This document shows positions 17,934 through 26,686 of a stretch of DNA of 64,000 nt, piece by piece; position 1 is the first letter of the stretch, and every line of letters starts with the position of its first letter. This DNA comes from Marinovum sp034669705 (lineage in GTDB: Bacteria > Pseudomonadota > Alphaproteobacteria > Rhodobacterales > Rhodobacteraceae): the NCBI RefSeq assembly GCF_034669705.1, contig NZ_JAXMOR010000007.1:1-64000 (forward strand), given 5' to 3'. The notes beneath the pieces were generated by a model. The model was given only the letters and a program-made list of their open reading frames with translations. It made no database searches and was not told the DNA's origin. The position numbers and the translations under genes are program-made.

Positions 17934-18153
17934 GGGGAGGGCCTTCCTGTATCACGTGTTGGGCGGCAGATGACACAGGCGGGGACTGTGCGCAAATTCA
18001 TAATCTGCATGATGTTTATGAGGTTGAGGCCGGCTTCGGCCCGGCCGGCCGGTCTTGTCGCGCTCTGTCGCGCGCGCGAAGGCGGGCAGGGAACGCGCAG
18101 GGGCAGGCGGCCCCGCAGGCGGGGCGGCCCGGTGTGTGCCCTGAGGACGGTGC

Positions 18154-18468
18154 TCAGGCTTCCTTGACGATCTGGCCTTTGGCTTCGACCAGCTTCTCGG
18201 ACATCTTGGCGCGGACCTCGTCCTCGCTGGCCTTGCCCTCGAGATCCTTCGAGACCTTGCGCACCACGTCCTCGTGGCCGACTTCCTCGAAATCCGCCTT
18301 CACCACCTCGAGCGCATAGGCATTGGCCTCGTCGCCGGTCTTGCCCAGCAGGCCCGCCGCCCAGAGGCCGACCAGCTTGTTGCGCCGCGCCTCGGCCTTG
18401 AATTTCATCTCCTCGTCGTGGGCGTACTTGTTCTCGAACGCTTTCTCTCGGTCGTCGAAAGTGGTCAT
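18154..18468 (-). CDS. ATPase inhibitor subunit zeta (DUF1476)
   Basis: A 104-residue protein matching the alphaproteobacterial zeta subunit first described in Paracoccus, which blocks ATP hydrolysis by F1 when energy is low. It begins MTTFDDREKAFENKYAHDEE, the inhibitory N-terminal helix, then ARRNKLVGLWAAGLLGKTGDEA and ADFEEVGHEDVVRKV, the globular helical core. The ATG at 18468 is chosen because the conserved N-terminus starts there. It stands alone, divergent from purC and upstream of the methyltransferase gene by 220 bases. Confidence 0.92.
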   Translation of the reverse strand: MTTFDDREKAFENKYAHDEEMKFKAEARRNKLVGLWAAGLLGKTGDEANAYALEVVKADFEEVGHEDVVRKVSKDLEGKASEDEVRAKMSEKLVEAKGQIVKEA

Positions 18469-18629
18469 GCGCAGCTCCTTTGGTGCCGAATGCGTGAAAC
18501 CAGATTGCCCATCCCCGGCCCGCACCGCAAGAGCCGAGGTCCGCTTGCGACAATGCAGAGCATGGCGTAAGAGGGCGCACGCGCGGCGGGACTCGGCCCT
18601 GGGCCGCGCAAGACATGAAAGGCTGCGAG

Positions 18630-19391
18630 ATGGCGCGTCGCAAGAAGATTTACGAAGGCAAGGCCAAGATTCTGTATGAAGGCCCCGAACCGGGCACCAT
18701 CGTGCAATACTTCAAGGATGACGCCACCGCCTTCAACGCGCAGAAGAAGGACGTGGTCGACGGCAAGGGCGTGCTCAACAACCGCCTCAGCGAGTTCTTC
18801 ATGACCGGCCTCAACGAGATCGGCGTGCCGACCCACTTCATCAAGCGCCTCAACATGCGCGAGCAGCTGGTCAAGGCCTGCGAGATCGTGCCGCTCGAGG
18901 TGATCGTGCGCAACTTTGCCGCCGGATCGATGAGCCAGCGCCTGGGCATAGAGGAAGGCACCCGCCTGCCGCGTCCGATCGTGGAATACTGCTACAAGGA
19001 TGACAAGCTGGGTGATCCGCTGGTCACCGAAGAGCATATCGCCGCCTTCGGCTGGGCCAGCCCGCAGGACATGGACGATATCCTCAGCCTGGCGCTGCGG
19101 GTGAACGATTACCTCTCGGGGCTGATGTATGGCGTCGGCATCAAGCTGGTCGACTTCAAGATCGAGATCGGCCGGGTCTATGACGGCGACTTCCAGCGCC
19201 TGATCGTCGCCGACGAGATCAGCCCCGACAGCTGCCGTCTGTGGGATATCGAGACCGGCAAGAAGCTCGACAAGGACGTGTTCCGCCGCGATCTGGGCAG
19301 TCTGACCGACGCCTATACCGAAGTGGCGACCCGTCTCGGCGTCATGCCGCGCAAGGCGACACCGATGGAAAAACCCAAGCTTATCAACTAA
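18630..19391 (+). CDS. purC: SAICAR synthetase
   Basis: A 253-residue enzyme that joins aspartate to CAIR with ATP to make SAICAR in purine synthesis. Conserved parts include KIYEGKAKILYEG, the FNAQKKDVVDGKGVLNN block, PLEVIVRNFAAGSMSQRLG, and VDFKIEIGR followed by DEISPDSCRLWD. The ATG at 18630 (MARRKKIYEG) fits the family better than that at 18615. It heads the purC-purS-purQ group. Confidence 0.96.
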   Translation: MARRKKIYEGKAKILYEGPEPGTIVQYFKDDATAFNAQKKDVVDGKGVLNNRLSEFFMTGLNEIGVPTHFIKRLNMREQLVKACEIVPLEVIVRNFAAGSMSQRLGIEEGTRLPRPIVEYCYKDDKLGDPLVTEEHIAAFGWASPQDMDDILSLALRVNDYLSGLMYGVGIKLVDFKIEIGRVYDGDFQRLIVADEISPDSCRLWDIETGKKLDKDVFRRDLGSLTDAYTEVATRLGVMPRKATPMEKPKLIN

Positions 19392-19397
19392 GTGTGA

Positions 19398-19413
19398 CCG
19401 CCTTTTCAGGCGG
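19398..19413 (+). promoter_or_regulatory. Small intercistronic hairpin between purC and purS
   Basis: CCGCCT-TTTC-AGGCGG forms a six-pair hairpin 7 bases after the purC stop. With no T-run after it, it looks like an mRNA-stability or attenuation hairpin, not a full terminator. Confidence 0.4.
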
Positions 19414-19466
19414 CGCATGAAGATCAATCAACGACCCCTGCGGGGCGGCGACAAGGACCAAGTGGC

Positions 19467-19697
19467 ATGAAAGCACGAGTGCATGTGATGTTGAAAACCG
19501 GTGTGCTGGACCCTCAGGGCGAGGCGGTGCGCCACGCGCTTGGCGCGCTGGGCTTTGACGGCGTCGAAGGCGTGCGCCAGGGCAAGGTGATCGACCTCGA
19601 GCTGGCCGCCGGCACCACCGAGGCGCAGGTCGCCGAAATGTGTGACAAGCTGCTCGCCAACACGGTGATCGAAAGCTACCAGATCGAGATGCAGTGA
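19467..19697 (+). CDS. purS: FGAM synthase small subunit PurS
   Basis: A 76-residue protein of the PurS family, which bridges PurL and PurQ in the three-part formylglycinamidine ribonucleotide synthase. It starts MKARVHVMLKTGVLDPQGEAV and has the typical GFDGVEGVRQGKVIDLEL segment and C-terminal CDKLLANTVIESYQIE. It is preceded by AAGGA. purQ follows 45 bases on. purL is not in the window. Confidence 0.96.
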   Translation: MKARVHVMLKTGVLDPQGEAVRHALGALGFDGVEGVRQGKVIDLELAAGTTEAQVAEMCDKLLANTVIESYQIEMQ

Positions 19698-19742
19698 GTG
19701 GCGTGAGCCATTGAAAGCCCGAAGTTTTTCAGGAGTGTTCCC

Positions 19743-20417
19743 ATGAAAGCCGCCGTCCTCGTCTTTCCCGGATCGAATTGCGACCGCGACATGGCCAAGG
19801 CCTTCGAGTCGGCCGGGTTCGACGTCTCGATGATCTGGCACAAGGATCACGCACTGCCCGAGGGCGTCGACATCGTTGGCGTGCCGGGCGGGTTTTCCTA
19901 TGGCGATTACCTGCGCTGCGGCGCGATCGCCGCCAATTCGCCGATCTGCCGCGAGTTGAAACAGCATGCCAAGGCCGGTGGCTATGTCTTTGGCGTCTGT
20001 AACGGCTTTCAGGTGCTGACCGAGACCGGCCTGCTGCCCGGCGCACTGCTGCGCAATGCCCGGCTCAAGTACATCTGTCGCCCGGTGCCGCTGGTGGTCG
20101 GAACCGAGGATAGCGTCTTTACGCAAGGCTATGAAAAGGGACAGGAAATCCTGATCCCCATCGCCCATCACGATGGCAACTACTTCGCCGATGACGCCAC
20201 GCTCGACCGGCTCGAGGGCGAGGATCGCGTGGCCTTCCGCTATGGTGACAATCCCAATGGCTCGGCGCGCGACATTGCCGGTATCCTGTCGGAGAACCGC
20301 CGGGTGCTGGGGATGATGCCGCACCCCGAGCGCGCCGCCGAAGAGGCGCATGGCAATACCGACGGCACGCCGGTGTTCCGGGCCCTCGCCGCGGCGCTTG
20401 ACCGGGTGGTCGCCTGA
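19743..20417 (+). CDS. purQ: FGAM synthase glutaminase subunit PurQ
   Basis: A 224-residue class I glutamine amidotransferase supplying ammonia to PurL. It has the nucleophile Cys in FGVCNGFQVL, the GGFSYGDYLRCGAIAA loop, and the MMPHPERAAEE His/Glu pair that completes the catalytic triad. The length is normal for the stand-alone form. It starts MKAAVLVFPGSNCDRD as in other members. Confidence 0.96.
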   Translation: MKAAVLVFPGSNCDRDMAKAFESAGFDVSMIWHKDHALPEGVDIVGVPGGFSYGDYLRCGAIAANSPICRELKQHAKAGGYVFGVCNGFQVLTETGLLPGALLRNARLKYICRPVPLVVGTEDSVFTQGYEKGQEILIPIAHHDGNYFADDATLDRLEGEDRVAFRYGDNPNGSARDIAGILSENRRVLGMMPHPERAAEEAHGNTDGTPVFRALAAALDRVVA

Positions 20418-20469
20418 GATCGCGGCTCTGTTGCTTGAGCGGGCGGCCGCGGCGGCGTAAAGTCGGGCG

Positions 20470-22254
20470 ATGAAAGCTGAAAACCGCAGAAGCGCCCGTT
20501 CGGGCGAAGGCCTGTTGCGTCGCAGCAACCCGCTGTCCTGGCGGGTGCGTCTGGCGTTGTTTTCGCTGCTGCTGATGGCGGTCACCACGGTGTGGTTCAC
20601 CAACCGCCTGCTGACCGACCGCTTTACCGAAACCACCCGCAACCGGGCCGAACTGCGGCTCGCGCTCTATTCCGGCAACGTGCTGTCGGAGTTGCGGCGC
20701 AATTCCATCGTGCCACAGCTTCTGGCGCGCGACCCGGCGCTGATCGGGGCGCTGAATTCGGCGGATTACTCGCAATCCACCCAGCGGCTGATTTCCTTCG
20801 TCGACGAGATCGGCGCCGCCTCGCTCATGCTGCTCGACAGTGGCGGCCGCGCCGTCGCCGCCACCGACCGCAACATTCTCGGCTCCACCCACCGGCAGGA
20901 GCCCTATTTCATTGGCGCCCTGCGCTCCAATTCCACCGTGTTCTCGACCCTCCCGCGCGAGGCTGGCGGCTTTCGCTTTGCCTACAGCCGGCGGATCGAG
21001 AGCAATGGCGAGCTGGTCGGCGTGATCGTCGTCGAGGTCGACCTGCAGAAATTCGAACGCGCCTGGGTGGGGATTGCCGACGCGGTTCTGGTGACCGACA
21101 GCGAGGGGGTGATCATCCTTGCGACCGAGCCGCGCTGGCGCGGGCTGGCCGAGGTCGACGCGCTGCGCCGTGAACCTGCCGACAGCGCCATCGAACGTGC
21201 CATCCGCGCCACATCCGACTGGACCCACGTCCCGGCCGATGCCTACCTCAAGGGCGAGGCGGTGATGCGGATGGAGAGCCGGATCGCGTTTCGCGGCTGG
21301 CGCATCGTCAGCTTCACCCCCTATGCCTCGGTGCGCGAAAAGGTGAATGCGGTGCTGGCGCTCGAGATCATGGGCTTTGCCATGCTCTTCGCGCTGGCCT
21401 TCTACTTCCTCAGCCGCAAGACGGCGCTGCGGATGGCGCTGTTTCAGCGGGAATCCGCCGAGCTGCGCGCACTCAACACCCGTCTGCAACGCGAGATCGC
21501 CGAGCGGGAACGGGTGCAGAAAACCCTCGCCGTGGCCGAACAGACCCTGGCGCAGAGCTCGAAACTGGCGGCACTGGGTGAGATGTCGGCGGCGGTGAGC
21601 CATGAGCTCAACCAGCCCCTGGCGGCGATGAAGACCTACCTGGCCGGCGCGCGGCTCTTGATCAACCGCAACCGGCCGGACGAGGCGCTTGCGTCTTTTG
21701 CCAGGGTCGATGACCTGCTCGACCGGATGGGCGCGATCACCCGGCAGCTCAAGAGCTATGCCCGCAAGGGCGGCGAGATGCTGAGCCCGGTCGACATGGG
21801 CGACAGCCTCTCCTCGGCGCTGGCGATGATGGAGCCGCAACTCAAGCAGCGCCACGTCAACCTGACCCGCGTGCTGCCGCCGCAGCCGGTGCGGGTGATG
21901 GCCGATCGGGTGCGTGTGGAACAGGTGATGGTGAATTTGCTGAGAAATGCATTAGATGCCACCAAAGGTCTGCGCGATCCGCAGATCGAAGTCATCCTGT
22001 CCGGCGGCGAGACCGCCACGCTGACAGTGCGCGACAACGGCCACGGGATCGAGGATCTCGATGCGCTGTTCGAGCCGTTCTATACCACCAAGCAGCCGGG
22101 CGAAGGCGTGGGGCTTGGGCTGGCGATTTCCTCGGGGATCGTCAGCGACCTGGGCGGACGGCTGACCGCGCGCAACGGCGAGGACAGCGGCGCTGTGTTC
22201 GAGATGCAGCTGCCGATCCTGAACGAAACCGCGGACCATCAGGCCGCGGAGTAA
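20470..22254 (+). CDS. dctB: DctB-type sensor histidine kinase
   Basis: A 594-residue inner-membrane kinase that in related bacteria senses C4-dicarboxylates and phosphorylates DctD. Residues about 27-45 form the first membrane helix, about 46-295 a double PAS-like periplasmic sensor (TDRNILGSTHRQEPYFIGAL), and about 296-317 the second helix. A coiled-coil linker follows. The HisKA box holds the phosphorylated His378 (AAVSHELNQPLAAMKTYL). ATP-binding boxes are LLRNALDATKG (N), VRDNGHGI (G1) and GVGLGLAIS (G2). It is 25 bases upstream of dctD in an operon. Confidence 0.9.
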   Translation: MKAENRRSARSGEGLLRRSNPLSWRVRLALFSLLLMAVTTVWFTNRLLTDRFTETTRNRAELRLALYSGNVLSELRRNSIVPQLLARDPALIGALNSADYSQSTQRLISFVDEIGAASLMLLDSGGRAVAATDRNILGSTHRQEPYFIGALRSNSTVFSTLPREAGGFRFAYSRRIESNGELVGVIVVEVDLQKFERAWVGIADAVLVTDSEGVIILATEPRWRGLAEVDALRREPADSAIERAIRATSDWTHVPADAYLKGEAVMRMESRIAFRGWRIVSFTPYASVREKVNAVLALEIMGFAMLFALAFYFLSRKTALRMALFQRESAELRALNTRLQREIAERERVQKTLAVAEQTLAQSSKLAALGEMSAAVSHELNQPLAAMKTYLAGARLLINRNRPDEALASFARVDDLLDRMGAITRQLKSYARKGGEMLSPVDMGDSLSSALAMMEPQLKQRHVNLTRVLPPQPVRVMADRVRVEQVMVNLLRNALDATKGLRDPQIEVILSGGETATLTVRDNGHGIEDLDALFEPFYTTKQPGEGVGLGLAISSGIVSDLGGRLTARNGEDSGAVFEMQLPILNETADHQAAE

Positions 22255-22279
22255 CAAATGAAGGTAAGGGCGTAAGACC

Positions 22280-23617
22280 ATGGCCAAGCTCATGAAGATC
22301 GCGATTGTCGATGATGAACAGGACATGCGCCAGTCGATCGGCCAGTGGCTGGCACTTTCGGGCTATGACACCGAGACATTTGCCAGCGCCGAGGAGGCGC
22401 TCAAGGCGCTGACCCCGGACTATCCCGGCATCGTGATCAGCGATATCCGCATGCCCGGCATGGACGGGATGCAGTTTCTCAAGCGGCTGATGTCGACCGA
22501 CAGCGCGCTGCCGGTGATCATGATCACCGGTCACGGCGATGTGCCGATGGCGGTCGAGGCGATGCGGCTGGGGGCGTTCGATTTCCTCGAGAAACCGTTC
22601 CAGCCCGACCAGATGAGCCATCTGGCGAAAAAGGCGGTGAACGCCCGCCGGCTGACCCTCGACAATCGTCAGCTGCGGCGCGAGCTCTCGGATGGCGGCC
22701 AGCTGATGAAGAAGCTGATCGGCGCCAGCCCGGTGATGGAGCGTCTGCGCGAGGATATCCTCGATCTCGGCCAGGCCGACGGCCACGTGCTGATCGATGG
22801 TGAGACCGGCACCGGCAAGACGCTGGTGGCCCATGCGCTGCATGCGGTGGGCTCGCGCGCCGGCAAGCGGTTCGTGCTGGTCAGCTGTGCCGCCTATGAG
22901 GACGACGCGCTGGCGCAGCGGCTGTTCGGCCCGGTCCAGCCCGATGAGGCGCGTCTTCCGGCGATGGAAGAGGCGCGCGGCGGCACCCTGGTGCTCGAGG
23001 ATATCGAGTCGCTCTCAGAGGCCAACCAAGCCCGCCTGCTGAACGCGATCAACGAACAGGGCACCCCGGCCGAGACCCGCATCGTGGCGATCTGCAACAT
23101 GCAGGAACAGAACCGCACCCCCGAGGATGCGATCAAGCCGAACCTCTTTTACCGGCTGGCCGCGCTGCGCATTACCGTGCCGCCGCTGCGCCAGCGGGGC
23201 GAGGATATCCTGACGCTCTTCACCCGGCTCTCGGAACAGTTCGCCGATGAATACGGCTGCGAAACCCCTGAGGTCTCGGCCCAGGAGGCGGCGCAGCTGC
23301 TGCAGGCGCCCTGGCCGGGCAACGTGCGCCAGCTGATCAACATGGCCGAACGCGCGGTGCTGCAATCGCGCCGCGGCTCTGGCACCATCGCCTCGCTGTT
23401 GATGAGCGATCACGAAGAGATGCAGCCGGTGATGACCACCGAGGGCAAGCCGCTCAAGGAATATGTCGAGGCCTTCGAACGGATGCTGATCGACAACACC
23501 ATGCGCCGCCACAAGGGCTCGATTTCCAGCGTAATGGACGAGCTCTGCCTGCCGCGGCGGACGCTGAACGAGAAGATGGCGAAATACGGGCTGCAACGGT
23601 CGGATTACCTCGGCTGA
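22280..23617 (+). CDS. dctD: DctD-type response regulator lacking the GAFTGA loop
   Basis: A 445-residue regulator with a receiver domain (phospho-acceptor Asp55 in VISDIRMPG, Lys in EKPFQPDQ), a central AAA+ domain (Walker A GETGTGKT near residue 175, Walker B-like GGTLVLEDIESL) and a C-terminal Fis-type helix-turn-helix (KGSISSVMDELCLPRRTLNEKM). The LFGHEKGAFTGA loop that contacts sigma-54 is missing: LFG runs straight into PVQPDEARL. Walker B has ED where DE is usual. It therefore probably does not open sigma-54 promoters and may work with sigma-70 polymerase, as reported for Rhodobacter capsulatus NtrC. Confidence 0.88.
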   Translation: MAKLMKIAIVDDEQDMRQSIGQWLALSGYDTETFASAEEALKALTPDYPGIVISDIRMPGMDGMQFLKRLMSTDSALPVIMITGHGDVPMAVEAMRLGAFDFLEKPFQPDQMSHLAKKAVNARRLTLDNRQLRRELSDGGQLMKKLIGASPVMERLREDILDLGQADGHVLIDGETGTGKTLVAHALHAVGSRAGKRFVLVSCAAYEDDALAQRLFGPVQPDEARLPAMEEARGGTLVLEDIESLSEANQARLLNAINEQGTPAETRIVAICNMQEQNRTPEDAIKPNLFYRLAALRITVPPLRQRGEDILTLFTRLSEQFADEYGCETPEVSAQEAAQLLQAPWPGNVRQLINMAERAVLQSRRGSGTIASLLMSDHEEMQPVMTTEGKPLKEYVEAFERMLIDNTMRRHKGSISSVMDELCLPRRTLNEKMAKYGLQRSDYLG

Positions 23618-23671
23618 CAGGCGGCCGGACGGGGTATGCCACCGCGAGCGCAGAACGGTCGAGGGCAAGAG

Positions 23672-24793
23672 ATGAGGATCAGGTTTGACCAGGGGCCGGC
23701 GGGCGGCGCGACCGAGTTTGCCGCGCCCCTGCGGCGGATCGAGGCCTGGGGCCCCGAGACGGTGCCGGCCGCGCTCGAGGCGCTGGCTGCGGCGCAGGCC
23801 GAGGGGCTCTGGCTCGCCGGCTTTGCCAGCTACGAGCTGGGCTATGCGCTCGAGCCGAAGCTCTTGGCGCTGATGCCAGAGGGCCGCCGGGTGCCGCTCA
23901 TCTCTTTTGGCGCCTTCACCGCGCCCGCCAAGGCCGGGCCGCTCACCGGCGGCCGCGCCACACTCTCTGCCTTGCGCCCCGATTGGGATGCCGAGCGCTA
24001 CGCCGGGGCGTTCGACAGGGTGCATGGCTGGATCGGCGCGGGCGACATCTATCAGGCCAACCTGACCTTTCCGCTGCGCGCCGAGGTGCAGGGCAGCCCC
24101 GAGGCCCTCTATGCCGCGCTCTCGGCCCGTCAGGCGGTGCGCCATGGTGCGCTGATCCTCGACCCGGGCCGGCCCGCAGTGCTGTCGCGCGCGCCGGAGC
24201 TGTTCTTCCGCGTCGACGCCGAGGGTCGCATCGCCACCCGTCCGATGAAGGGCACGGCCCCGCGCGGCGAGACGCCAGAGCAGGACCGCGATTTGCGCGA
24301 CGGGCTCACGCAGGACGAGAAGACTCTCGCGGAAAACCTGATGATCGTTGACCTTTTGCGCAACGACTTGTCGCGGCTGGCGATGCCGGGCTCGGTCGCG
24401 GTGCCGGAGCTCTTCAAGGTCGAGACCTACGAGACCCTGCACCAGATGGTCAGCCAGATCGAGGCGCAGCTCCGCCCGGAGGTGACGCTGGGCGATATCT
24501 TCCGCGCGCTGTTTCCCTGCGGCTCGATCACCGGCGCGCCAAAGATCCGCGCCATGGAGATCATCCGCGCGCTGGAACAGGCACCACGAGAGGTCTATTG
24601 CGGCGCCATCGGCTGGGCGGCGCCAGACGGGCGGGCCGAGTTCAACGTCGCCATTCGCACACTCTTGGTCGAGGCAGGCCGGGCGGTGCTCAACGTCGGC
24701 GGCGGTCTGGTCTGGGACAGCCGCGCCGACATGGAATACGAGGAGGCCTTGTGGAAAAGCCGTTTCGCGACATTGCTGCCGGAACCCGTCTGA
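23672..24793 (+). CDS. pabB: Aminodeoxychorismate synthase component I
   Basis: A 373-residue chorismate-binding enzyme that aminates chorismate in p-aminobenzoate (folate) synthesis. Conserved blocks are IYQANLTFPLRAE, RPMKGTAPRGETPEQDR, ENLMIVDLLRNDLSR, FPCGSITGAPKIRAMEII, REVYCGAIGW and FNVAIRTL. It is shorter at the N-terminus than the E. coli enzyme, as in many alphaproteobacteria. The ATG at 23672 (MRIRFDQGP) has a purine-rich site upstream. The lyase gene starts inside its 3' end at 24751. Confidence 0.92.
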   Translation: MRIRFDQGPAGGATEFAAPLRRIEAWGPETVPAALEALAAAQAEGLWLAGFASYELGYALEPKLLALMPEGRRVPLISFGAFTAPAKAGPLTGGRATLSALRPDWDAERYAGAFDRVHGWIGAGDIYQANLTFPLRAEVQGSPEALYAALSARQAVRHGALILDPGRPAVLSRAPELFFRVDAEGRIATRPMKGTAPRGETPEQDRDLRDGLTQDEKTLAENLMIVDLLRNDLSRLAMPGSVAVPELFKVETYETLHQMVSQIEAQLRPEVTLGDIFRALFPCGSITGAPKIRAMEIIRALEQAPREVYCGAIGWAAPDGRAEFNVAIRTLLVEAGRAVLNVGGGLVWDSRADMEYEEALWKSRFATLLPEPV

Positions 24794-25530
24794 TCGAGAC
24801 CATGCTCTGGCAACCGGGCCGCGGCGTCGTGCTGGCGCGGCGTCATAAAGACCGCATGTGCCTCTCGGCCAAGGCGATGGGATTTCCGTTTGATGCCAGA
24901 GCCTTCGACGATATTGTGAATTCTCCACTTGAGACACTTCAAGCGGCGCATGAAGAACCTCGCGCGCCACATGAACACCTTCAAGTGACACATGAAGCCC
25001 TTGGTGCAGAACATGAAGCCCTTCATGCATCGCCTCAACCCGCTCGCGCAGGGCCTGAAGAAACCCCTCTATGCCTACGGATAACATTGGATTCGAGCGG
25101 CCGTTTCGACCACACGATGGCTCCCGCGCCTGAACCCGCCTCTGGCTGGCGCATCGCCATCGCGCCAGAGAGACTGCAGAGCGCCGATCCCTGGCTCAAG
25201 GTCAAATCCAGCAATCGCGCGCTTTATGACCGGACCCGTGCCGGGCTGCCGCAGGGCATTGATGAGGCGGTGTTCCTCAACGAGAAAGGCCATCTCTGCG
25301 AAGGCACGATCACCAACCTGATGATCGAGACCACCCCCGGCCAATGGATCACCCCGCCGCTGTCTGACGGTGTGCTGCCCGGCGTGATGCGCGCCGAGTT
25401 GCTGGCCACAGGCGCCATCAAGGTCGCCAGCTTCACCGCGGCCGACCTGCGCGCCGCGCGCCGCATCCGTCTGTGCAATGCGCTCCGCGGCGTGATCGAG
25501 GTCACAGGCGTCACCGCCTGGCCCGACTGA
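24751..25530 (+). CDS. pabC: Class IV aminotransferase, probable aminodeoxychorismate lyase
   Basis: A 259-residue PLP enzyme of fold type IV. Signatures are LVKVKSSNRALYD-like PWLKVKSSNRALYDRTRAG with the likely PLP Lys, then DEAVFLNEKGHLCEGTITNLMI and LSDGVLPGVMRAELL. The GTG at 24751 is preceded by AGGAGG at a good distance and overlaps pabB by 43 bases, so translation is coupled. Residues about 58-100 are a repetitive insert rich in His, Glu and Ala (AAHEEP, APHEH, VTHEAL, AEHEAL), encoded by degenerate CATGAA-containing DNA repeats, which I do not expect in this family. Product removal from aminodeoxychorismate is inferred from pabB. Confidence 0.85.
   Translation: MEKPFRDIAAGTRLIETMLWQPGRGVVLARRHKDRMCLSAKAMGFPFDARAFDDIVNSPLETLQAAHEEPRAPHEHLQVTHEALGAEHEALHASPQPARAGPEETPLCLRITLDSSGRFDHTMAPAPEPASGWRIAIAPERLQSADPWLKVKSSNRALYDRTRAGLPQGIDEAVFLNEKGHLCEGTITNLMIETTPGQWITPPLSDGVLPGVMRAELLATGAIKVASFTAADLRAARRIRLCNALRGVIEVTGVTAWPD
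24922..25040 (+). repeat. Degenerate tandem repeat inside pabC
   Basis: CATGAA or CATGAAG recurs at least five times at irregular multiples of three (for example within gcgCATGAAGaacc, ccaCATGAAcacc, acaCATGAAGccc, gaaCATGAAGccc). The repeats keep the reading frame open and encode H-E-containing units. Confidence 0.65.
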
Positions 25531-25609
25531 TCCTTCTTCTGTTCACAAATACCCTCGGGGGAGTCCGGCGCAGCCGGGCGGGGGCAGAGCCCCCAAGCCC
25601 CGCCAGCCG

Positions 25610-26686
25610 CTAGCCCGACCGCATCAGCATGCCGAACAGGTCCCGCGGATCATCCGGGTCTGCCAGCAAGTCGAGATCGGCGTAATAGGCCGTCCCGCGG
25701 ATTCGGTCGCGAACGAAGCGCAGGGCCGAGAAATCCTCGATCGCGAACCCCACGCTGTCGAACAGCGTCACCTGCTGAGCATCGCGCCGCCCCGGTGCGG
25801 TGCCGCTGACCACCTGCCAGAGCTCGGTGAAGGGATGATCCTCGGGCATCTGCTGCAATTCGCCTTCGATCCGGGTCTGCTCGGGGTATTCCAAGAACAT
25901 CTCGGCCCGCGCGACGATATCGCGGTGCAGCTCGGTCTTGCCCGGGCAATCGCCGCCGATGGCGTTGATGTGCACCCCCGCGCCCACCATGTTGTCGGTC
26001 AGGATCGTCGCATTCTGCTTGTCGGCGGTGCAGGTCGTCAGGATCTGCGCCCCCTCGATCGCCTCTTCGGCCGAGGCGCAGGAAACCACCGTCAGCCCCG
26101 ATCCGGCCAGATTGCGCGCCACCTTTTCGGTGGCCCGGGCATCGATGTCGAACAGCCGCACCGTGTCAATCCCCAGCAGCGCCTTCATCGCCAGGGTCTG
26201 GAATTCGGCCTGGGCGCCATTGCCGATCATCGCCATGCAGCGCGCGCCCTTGGGCGCCAGGTACTTCGCCGCCATCGCCGAGGTCGCCGCGGTGCGCATC
26301 GCGGTCAGCAGCGTCATCTCGGTCAACAGCACAGGGTAGCCGGTGTAGACATCCGCCAGGAGGCCGAAGGCGGTCACGGTCTGCAGCCCCTCGCGGGTGT
26401 TCTTGGGGTGGCCGTTGACGTATTTGAAGCCATAGGCCTCGCCATCCGAGGTCGGCATCAGCTCGATCACCCCGACATCGGAATGCGAGGCGACGCGCGG
26501 CGTCTTGTCAAACAGCTCCCAGCGGCGGAAATCATCCTCGATATAGCCGGCCAGCTCGCGCAGCATCGGCTCGATGCCGACATGGTGGATCAGCCGCATC
26601 ATGTTGTCGACCGAGACGAAGGGCACCAGCGCCTTGTCAGAGGGGGCGAGCTCTGCCGGGCTCAGCGGTGTCACGGGGCCGGCCAT
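25610..26686 (-). CDS. Ornithine cyclodeaminase
   Basis: A 358-residue NAD-dependent enzyme that turns ornithine into proline and ammonia. It has the Rossmann GNGAQAEF motif after MAMIG, the ornithine-binding Lys region FKYVNGHPKNTREGLQTVTAFG and the GADCPGKTEL-like block (NAIGGDCPGKTELHRD) with the catalytic Asp. It belongs to the longer OCD group of about 350 residues. The ATG overlaps the stop of arginase by one base (TGATG), so the two enzymes form a coupled arginine-to-proline route. Confidence 0.93.
   Translation of the reverse strand: MAGPVTPLSPAELAPSDKALVPFVSVDNMMRLIHHVGIEPMLRELAGYIEDDFRRWELFDKTPRVASHSDVGVIELMPTSDGEAYGFKYVNGHPKNTREGLQTVTAFGLLADVYTGYPVLLTEMTLLTAMRTAATSAMAAKYLAPKGARCMAMIGNGAQAEFQTLAMKALLGIDTVRLFDIDARATEKVARNLAGSGLTVVSCASAEEAIEGAQILTTCTADKQNATILTDNMVGAGVHINAIGGDCPGKTELHRDIVARAEMFLEYPEQTRIEGELQQMPEDHPFTELWQVVSGTAPGRRDAQQVTLFDSVGFAIEDFSALRFVRDRIRGTAYYADLDLLADPDDPRDLFGMLMRSG

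Noticed and set aside
19428..21855. Long minus-strand ORFs over purS-purQ-dctB
   Set aside because: Antisense shadows of confirmed enzymes.
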